A DNA stretch of 64,000 nucleotides, taken from positions 1,054,001 to 1,118,000 of the forward strand of contig NZ_JAGHZS010000001.1 of the NCBI RefSeq assembly GCF_017745275.1. Direction: 5' to 3'. The stretch is from Chitinophaga sp. Its GTDB lineage: Bacteria; Bacteroidota; Bacteroidia; Chitinophagales; Chitinophagaceae. Position 1 is the stretch's first letter. Each line of letters opens with the position of its first letter. Below are positions 59,650-64,000 of this stretch, piece after piece. Both the position numbers and the translations under genes were made by a program. Under the pieces are notes generated by a model. It had not been told where the DNA came from and ran no database searches. It was given only the letters and a program-made list of their open reading frames with translations.

Positions 59650-60336
59650 TTATAATGGAGAATCTGTTTTTTCTACCTTTTCGGAATGTTCATGTTCATG
59701 CTGGTGTTTTACCTTCCCGAAGATTACTTTGATCAGTACCGGTAAAGTGGTGATCAGGATGATGACCAGGATAATCAATTCCAGGTGCTCTTTCAGGTTA
59801 GGGAATAATTTATCCAGGTAATGGCCGGCCAACATCATGGAAAATACCCACGCAAAAGAACCGATGATATTAAAGAACATGAACTTCTTGCCTTCCATTC
59901 CTACTATACCTGCCACAATTGGAGCAAAAGTACGGATGATAGGCAGGAAGCGGGCAAAGAAGATAGCACCGCCGCCATACTTCACGAAAAATTCATGGGC
60001 CTGGTGTAAGTGTTTCTTCTTGAAAAAGAAAGTGTCTTTCTTCTTAAATAACAAAGGGCCAGACTTTTTACCAAACCAAAAACCCACCATGTTCCCCAGC
60101 ACACCAGCAGTAGCTATCAGGAACATAATGACTACAAATGGCATGTTAAAAAAGCTGTGGCAGAGGTCCTCACTGTAGATACCAGCCACAAAGAGCAGGG
60201 AATCTCCCGGCAGAAAGAAACCAATAAATAAACCTGTTTCTGCAAAAATAATTGCCAGTAACAGGTAAAGGCCACCATGTTCAATAATCCACGAGGGATT
60301 AATGAGGTGTTTAAAAAACTCAATAATCTGGTCCAT
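59650..60336 (-). CDS. DedA-family membrane protein
   Basis: 228 aa. Typical DedA/SNARE-associated features: an early reentrant segment with FAETGLFIGFFLPGDSLLF (about 29-47) and the FFARFLPIIRTFAPIVAG motif (about 122-139) with its two Arg. Five or six hydrophobic segments. Family knowledge: DedA proteins include undecaprenyl-phosphate or phospholipid flippases. The cytosolic end is His-rich (KHQHEHEH), which could bind metals, though this is not typical of the family. Confidence 0.92.
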   Translation of the reverse strand: MDQIIEFFKHLINPSWIIEHGGLYLLLAIIFAETGLFIGFFLPGDSLLFVAGIYSEDLCHSFFNMPFVVIMFLIATAGVLGNMVGFWFGKKSGPLLFKKKDTFFFKKKHLHQAHEFFVKYGGGAIFFARFLPIIRTFAPIVAGIVGMEGKKFMFFNIIGSFAWVFSMMLAGHYLDKLFPNLKEHLELIILVIILITTLPVLIKVIFGKVKHQHEHEHSEKVEKTDSPL

Positions 60337-60401
60337 GCTAGTACGCTATTTCTATTTCTGAAGTGGTAAAATAAACATTAAACTGTTACGCATTTGTTAA
60401 G

Positions 60402-61679
60402 TTAGGCATTGTTGGCATTTCCGGGCGTAAGTTTATTCTCCCATTTGGACACAACAGCAGTAGCCATCGCATTCCCGATTACGTTGGTAGCAGAGCGGCC
60501 CATATCCAGCAGGTGATCTACCCCCAGCAACAGGATCAGACCTGCTTCCGGAATATGGAACATAGACAGGGTACCTGCAATCACCACCAGGGAGGCACGC
60601 GGTACACCCGCAATACCTTTACTGGTAATCATTAATACCAATAACATCGTAATCTGCTGATCAATGCTCAGGTGCATACCATACGCCTGGGCAATAAATA
60701 AACTGGCAAAGGTCATATACATCATGGAGCCATCCAGGTTAAAAGAATAGCCCAGGGGTAATACAAAGCTTACAATGCGATTATCGCAGCCAAATCTTTC
60801 CAGTTCTTCCATGGTTTTGGGATAAGCCGCTTCGCTGCTGGCGGTACCAAAGGCCAGTAATAACGGATCTTTGATTAACCCGAGCAAGCGGAATACGGGT
60901 TTGCCAAGAATCATCCAGCCTACCAGTGCGATGACTACCCATAAAGACAGAAGTCCGGCATAGAACTGTAAGATAAATTTACCATAGGTCACCAATACAA
61001 CAGGGCCTTTTAAAGCAATGATACCTGCCATCGCGCCAAATACGGCGAACGGAGCAAAATTCATTACAAAGCCTGTTACTTTCAGCATGATATAAGCCAC
61101 GCTGTCCAGGAGCTTTACCACCGGTTGTGCTTTTTCACCAATTGCGGCGGCGGCCACTCCAAAGAAAATGGCAAAAACCACGATTTGTAATATTTCATTG
61201 TGCGCCATGGCATTCACCACACTATCAGGCACCACGTGCTGGAAGAAACCTCTTAACGTCATATCTGCTTTGGCGATGCCGGTAGCAGCATGTTCATCCG
61301 GCAGCGGCAACTGCAGGGATACTCCCGGCTTCATCAGGTTTACCAATACCAAACCGAGAAACAATGATACAAAGGTTGCACTGATAAACCACAGCATCGT
61401 TTTGCCACCAATACGTCCTACCGCCTTGATATCGCCCAGTTTAGCCACACCCACCACCAGGGTAGAGAATACCAGTGGAGCGATGATCATTTTAACCAGC
61501 CGTAAAAAAATGTCTGTCAGGATAGAAATATTATCGGCGAAGACCTGCGGTGTATCCTTCACACCTGCCGGAGCGGGTGTTGTACTGCCATAGGTAAGGA
61601 ATACAATATAACCAGTACCTATCCCGATTACCATGGCAAGGAATATGTATAACGTAAGCAGGTTCGATGATTTCTTCAT
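60402..61679 (-). CDS. Dicarboxylate/amino acid:cation symporter (GltP/DctA family)
   Basis: 425 aa, eight-helix DAACS fold with the two reentrant hairpins. The first hairpin region reads ASSEAAYPKTMEELERFGC, the second MITSKGIAGVPRASLVV. The C-terminal GRSATNVIGNAMATAVVSKWE is typical. It takes up glutamate/aspartate or C4-dicarboxylates with Na+ or H+. Length fits the family. -7 box at 61734. Divergent from the APC permease gene. Confidence 0.94.
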   Translation of the reverse strand: MKKSSNLLTLYIFLAMVIGIGTGYIVFLTYGSTTPAPAGVKDTPQVFADNISILTDIFLRLVKMIIAPLVFSTLVVGVAKLGDIKAVGRIGGKTMLWFISATFVSLFLGLVLVNLMKPGVSLQLPLPDEHAATGIAKADMTLRGFFQHVVPDSVVNAMAHNEILQIVVFAIFFGVAAAAIGEKAQPVVKLLDSVAYIMLKVTGFVMNFAPFAVFGAMAGIIALKGPVVLVTYGKFILQFYAGLLSLWVVIALVGWMILGKPVFRLLGLIKDPLLLAFGTASSEAAYPKTMEELERFGCDNRIVSFVLPLGYSFNLDGSMMYMTFASLFIAQAYGMHLSIDQQITMLLVLMITSKGIAGVPRASLVVIAGTLSMFHIPEAGLILLLGVDHLLDMGRSATNVIGNAMATAVVSKWENKLTPGNANNA

Positions 61680-61733
61680 GCAGCGCGAATGTTTATCTTA
61701 TAATAATTAAAAGTTGTAACCAGGAAAATTTCC

Positions 61734-61741
61734 CAAAAATA
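61734..61741 (-). promoter_or_regulatory. -7 box TATTTTTG for the symporter gene
   Basis: The minus strand reads TATTTTTG; predicted leader about 48 nt. Confidence 0.4.
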
Positions 61742-61807
61742 AGGTTAAGCTGCTAAAGATGCGCGTTAGCGGGCAAAATAAAAGTATCTGTTCTTAATTT
61801 TAGATAT

Positions 61808-61815
61808 TATATTTG
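61808..61815 (+). promoter_or_regulatory. -7 box TATATTTG for the APC permease gene
   Basis: Matches TAnnTTTG; predicted leader about 57 nt before the ATG at 61878. Confidence 0.5.
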
Positions 61816-61877
61816 GCGACTACAAAACAACAACATAACTAAACTACCTTAAAACATCAACCACAATACGACTGCGT

Positions 61878-63377
61878 ATGAGCAAACTCTTTGCTAAAAA
61901 ACAACTGTCTGTTTTATTGGCGGAAGCTGGAGAATCCGAAAAGGGTCTGAAAAGGACACTTGGGGCAGGTTCTCTGATCGCCCTTGGGATTGGCGCCATT
62001 ATTGGTGCGGGCCTTTTCGTAAGAACAGCTGCAGCTGCTGGCCAACATGCCGGACCTGCTGTAACCATTTCCTTCATTATTGCCGCTATTGGCTGTGCGC
62101 TGGCGGGTTTATGCTATGCCGAATTTGCTTCCATGATCCCTATTGCCGGAAGCGCCTACACTTATTCTTATGCTACTTTAGGAGAATTTATTGCCTGGAT
62201 CATTGGCTGGGACCTGGTGCTGGAATATGCATTGGGAGCTGCCACTGTAGCCATTGGCTGGTCACAGTACCTCAATAAACTACTCACCAATGTATTTGGG
62301 ATTACCATTCCTTATGAGTGGTGTCACAGCCCTTTTGAAACATCAGATGCTGGTGTAACAGGTATTATGAACCTCCCTTCTGTGTTTATTCTCCTGGCGC
62401 TTACCATGTTACTGATCAGGGGTACACAAGGTTCCGCTATTGTTAATAACATCATTGTTATCACCAAAGTGGCTATCGTACTGTTATTCATCTTCCTGGG
62501 ATGGAAGTTCATCAATCCTGTTAACCATACGCCATTTACCATACCTGCTACTGCTGGTACGGTGAAAATGCATAACGGCCAGATCGTTGATTATTCCAAC
62601 TTCTGGAACCATGGATGGGCTGGCGTGCTACGGGGTGCTGGGGTAGTATTCTTCGCTTTCATTGGGTTTGATGCCGTATCTACTGCTGCCCAGGAAACCA
62701 AGAATCCCAAGAAAAATATGCCGATCGGTATCCTGGTATCGCTGGCTATCTGTACCCTGTTGTATATCCTGTTTTCTTTTGTACTGACAGGTATTGCACC
62801 TTTCCAGGACTTCCTGAAAGCAGGTGGTGAAGCATCTGTAGCTTATGCTATTGATACCTACATGCCTGGCTATGGTTGGTTATCTACCTTCATTACAGTG
62901 GCTATCCTGGCTGGGTTCTCCTCAGTAATCCTCGTGATGCTGCTGGGCCAGACAAGGGTATTCTACTCTATGAGTAACGACGGCCTGGTACCTTCCGTAT
63001 TTGCTAAACTGCATCCTAAATACCGCACTCCATACCGCTCACAGTGGATGTTCTTCGGATTTACCACCCTGTTTGCGGCGTTCATTCCGGACAACGTAGT
63101 AGGTGATATGACCAGCATCGGTACCCTGTTTGCCTTTGTACTGGTATGTATCGGGGTAATTGTGATGCGTAAAAGCAATCCTGATTTACCAAGAGCCTTC
63201 AAAACACCGATGGTACCGTTTGTTCCTTTATTAGGAGCGGCTTTCTGTTTAACCATGATTATCAGTCTTGGTATAGAAAACTGGGCACGTCTGTTTGTAT
63301 GGCTGGGTATTGGATTCATTATTTACTTCGGTTACAGTGTAAAACACAGTAAAGCCCGTAAAGCACTGGATAATTAG
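61878..63377 (+). CDS. APC-family amino acid permease (cationic amino acid transporter type)
   Basis: 499 aa with at least twelve hydrophobic segments. The N-terminal GIGAIIGAGLFV is the APC substrate-binding unwound helix motif. A conserved FFAFIGFDAVSTAAQETKNPKKNMP segment lies in the middle (about 255-280). The layout matches CAT/YfnA-type amino acid transporters. Substrate uncertain. Followed by the hairpin at 63400. Confidence 0.92.
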   Translation: MSKLFAKKQLSVLLAEAGESEKGLKRTLGAGSLIALGIGAIIGAGLFVRTAAAAGQHAGPAVTISFIIAAIGCALAGLCYAEFASMIPIAGSAYTYSYATLGEFIAWIIGWDLVLEYALGAATVAIGWSQYLNKLLTNVFGITIPYEWCHSPFETSDAGVTGIMNLPSVFILLALTMLLIRGTQGSAIVNNIIVITKVAIVLLFIFLGWKFINPVNHTPFTIPATAGTVKMHNGQIVDYSNFWNHGWAGVLRGAGVVFFAFIGFDAVSTAAQETKNPKKNMPIGILVSLAICTLLYILFSFVLTGIAPFQDFLKAGGEASVAYAIDTYMPGYGWLSTFITVAILAGFSSVILVMLLGQTRVFYSMSNDGLVPSVFAKLHPKYRTPYRSQWMFFGFTTLFAAFIPDNVVGDMTSIGTLFAFVLVCIGVIVMRKSNPDLPRAFKTPMVPFVPLLGAAFCLTMIISLGIENWARLFVWLGIGFIIYFGYSVKHSKARKALDN

Positions 63378-63399
63378 TCCTTATTTATACAAGGTATTC

Positions 63400-63452
63400 A
63401 AAGCGGAGAACAAAGCGACGCCGGGAAACGGTTCGTTTTTGTTCTCCGCTTT
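63400..63452 (+). terminator. Hairpin after the APC permease gene
   Basis: AAAGCGGAGAACAAA and its exact complement enclose 23 nt. The T run after it is weak, so terminator function is only likely. Confidence 0.6.
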
Positions 63453-63494
63453 CGTTAAAAAGTAAATCCCGCTACGCCTAAATCTGAAAATCCT

Positions 63495-63502
63495 TATTTT
63501 TG
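63495..63502 (+). promoter_or_regulatory. -7 box TATTTTTG for yebC
   Basis: Matches TAnnTTTG; predicted leader about 36 nt before the ATG at 63544. Confidence 0.45.
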
Positions 63503-63543
63503 CGTTCAATTTTTACAAGTAACTATAATTACATATCACTCTA

Positions 63544-64000
63544 ATGGGAAGAATATTTGAAGTAAGGAAATCGACCATGTTTGCCCGCTGGGATAAGATG
63601 GCGAAAGCATTTTCAAGAATCGGAAAGGAAATAGCGATAGCTGTAAAGGCTTCCGGCCCTGATCCTGACAACAACCCGGCACTCCGTCGCTGCATCCTCA
63701 ACGCCAAGAGTGTGAACATGCCTAAAGACCGCGTAGATGCTGCCATCAAGCGTGCTATGGGTAAAGACAAGACTGATTACGAAGAAGTTGTATACGAAGG
63801 CTATGCGCCTCATGGCGTAGCGGTGATCATTGACACTGCTACCGATAATACTACCCGAACTGTAGCCAACCTGCGTATGCACTTCACTAAAGGTGGAGGC
63901 AGCCTGGGAAACAGTGGTTCTGTAGGATTTTTATTTAATCGTGTGGGTGAGTTTAAAATCAAGAATAGCGGACAGAATCTGGAAGACCTGGAACTGGAGC
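63544..64000 (+). CDS. yebC: YebC/PmpR-family protein (3' part beyond the window)
   Basis: About 152 residues visible. Family features: [30 protein letters not shown] at the start (the usual AGHSKW-type region is altered to RIFEVRKS), then [36 protein letters not shown] and [16 protein letters not shown]. Family knowledge: YebC proteins bind DNA or help ribosomes at proline stretches. The frame runs past position 64000, so the end is unseen. Confidence 0.93.
   Translation, partial: MGRIFEVRKSTMFARWDKMAKAFSRIGKEIAIAVKASGPDPDNNPALRRCILNAKSVNMPKDRVDAAIKRAMGKDKTDYEEVVYEGYAPHGVAVIIDTATDNTTRTVANLRMHFTKGGGSLGNSGSVGFLFNRVGEFKIKNSGQNLEDLELE

Noticed and set aside
1..64000. CRISPR arrays, prophage, integrase, tRNA or rRNA genes
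   Set aside because: No array with regular spacers, no phage or transposase gene and no tRNA cloverleaf or rRNA segment was recognised. The heptad elements have palindromic arms and no spacers.

Overview
The window reads as a chromosomal segment from a Bacteroidota bacterium of the Chitinophagaceae type (Chitinophaga or a close relative). This is inferred from a SusC/RagA-type TonB-linked receptor, a type IX secretion plug-domain (DUF5103) protein, a TamL-type outer-membrane lipoprotein, a type III glutamine synthetase, a PafA-type phosphatase, weak Shine-Dalgarno sites and many Bacteroidota -7 promoter boxes of the form TAnnTTTG. Nothing looks like a prophage, integron, CRISPR array or insertion sequence, and no tRNA or rRNA gene was seen. 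Most genes are housekeeping or core-accessory.

Layout. 1-3350: truncated susC-like gene preceded by a 55-aa secreted peptide gene and a decayed copy of its leader. 4068-6901: HhH/outer-membrane protein pair. 7125-11333: dNK, trpS, gatC, an ABC ATPase, pduO-type cobalamin adenosyltransferase and riboflavin synthase. 12057-17471: a five-gene SpoIIM-DUF4129-DUF4350-MoxR-DUF58 operon with a divergent RDD gene. 19151-22504: SRP RNA, a transaldolase-like gene, glpK and glpF. 22793-31000: NDH-2, T9SS plug protein, LolC/E-like permease, two secreted proteins of unknown function and a TrmH-family methyltransferase. 31047-36829: tamL, truB, methyltransferase, aroE, comA. 38429-44171: TPR protein, small secreted proteins, enoyl-CoA hydratase, pafA and an alpha-oxoamine synthase. 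44843-48250: PepSY and TonB-receptor iron-uptake operon behind a structured leader. 48350-58334: purL, glnA (type III), accC-accB-efp, a thioredoxin-like protein, mdh and marR. 58331-64000: four membrane proteins (MFS, DedA, dicarboxylate/amino-acid symporter, APC permease) and a truncated yebC.

The most unusual signal is between the genes. At least twelve intergenic inverted repeats are built from 7-bp units, either GC-anchored (TTTCTGC, TTTATGC, GCTAAAG and similar) or CGTAATT. Their arms are kept complementary although unit sequence and number vary. They sit in convergent, co-directional and divergent gaps, lie inside operons, and in two cases supply the last codons and stop of a gene. Two nested palindromes of another type lie in the glycerol locus.

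Other points of interest are: five genes whose -7 box sits 3-7 nt before the ATG, which suggests leaderless mRNAs and is calibrated by the SRP RNA promoter; an elongation factor P with Arg at position 32 instead of the lysine loop; and a phosphosulfolactate synthase near an alpha-oxoamine synthase, a combination that could serve sulfonolipid synthesis.
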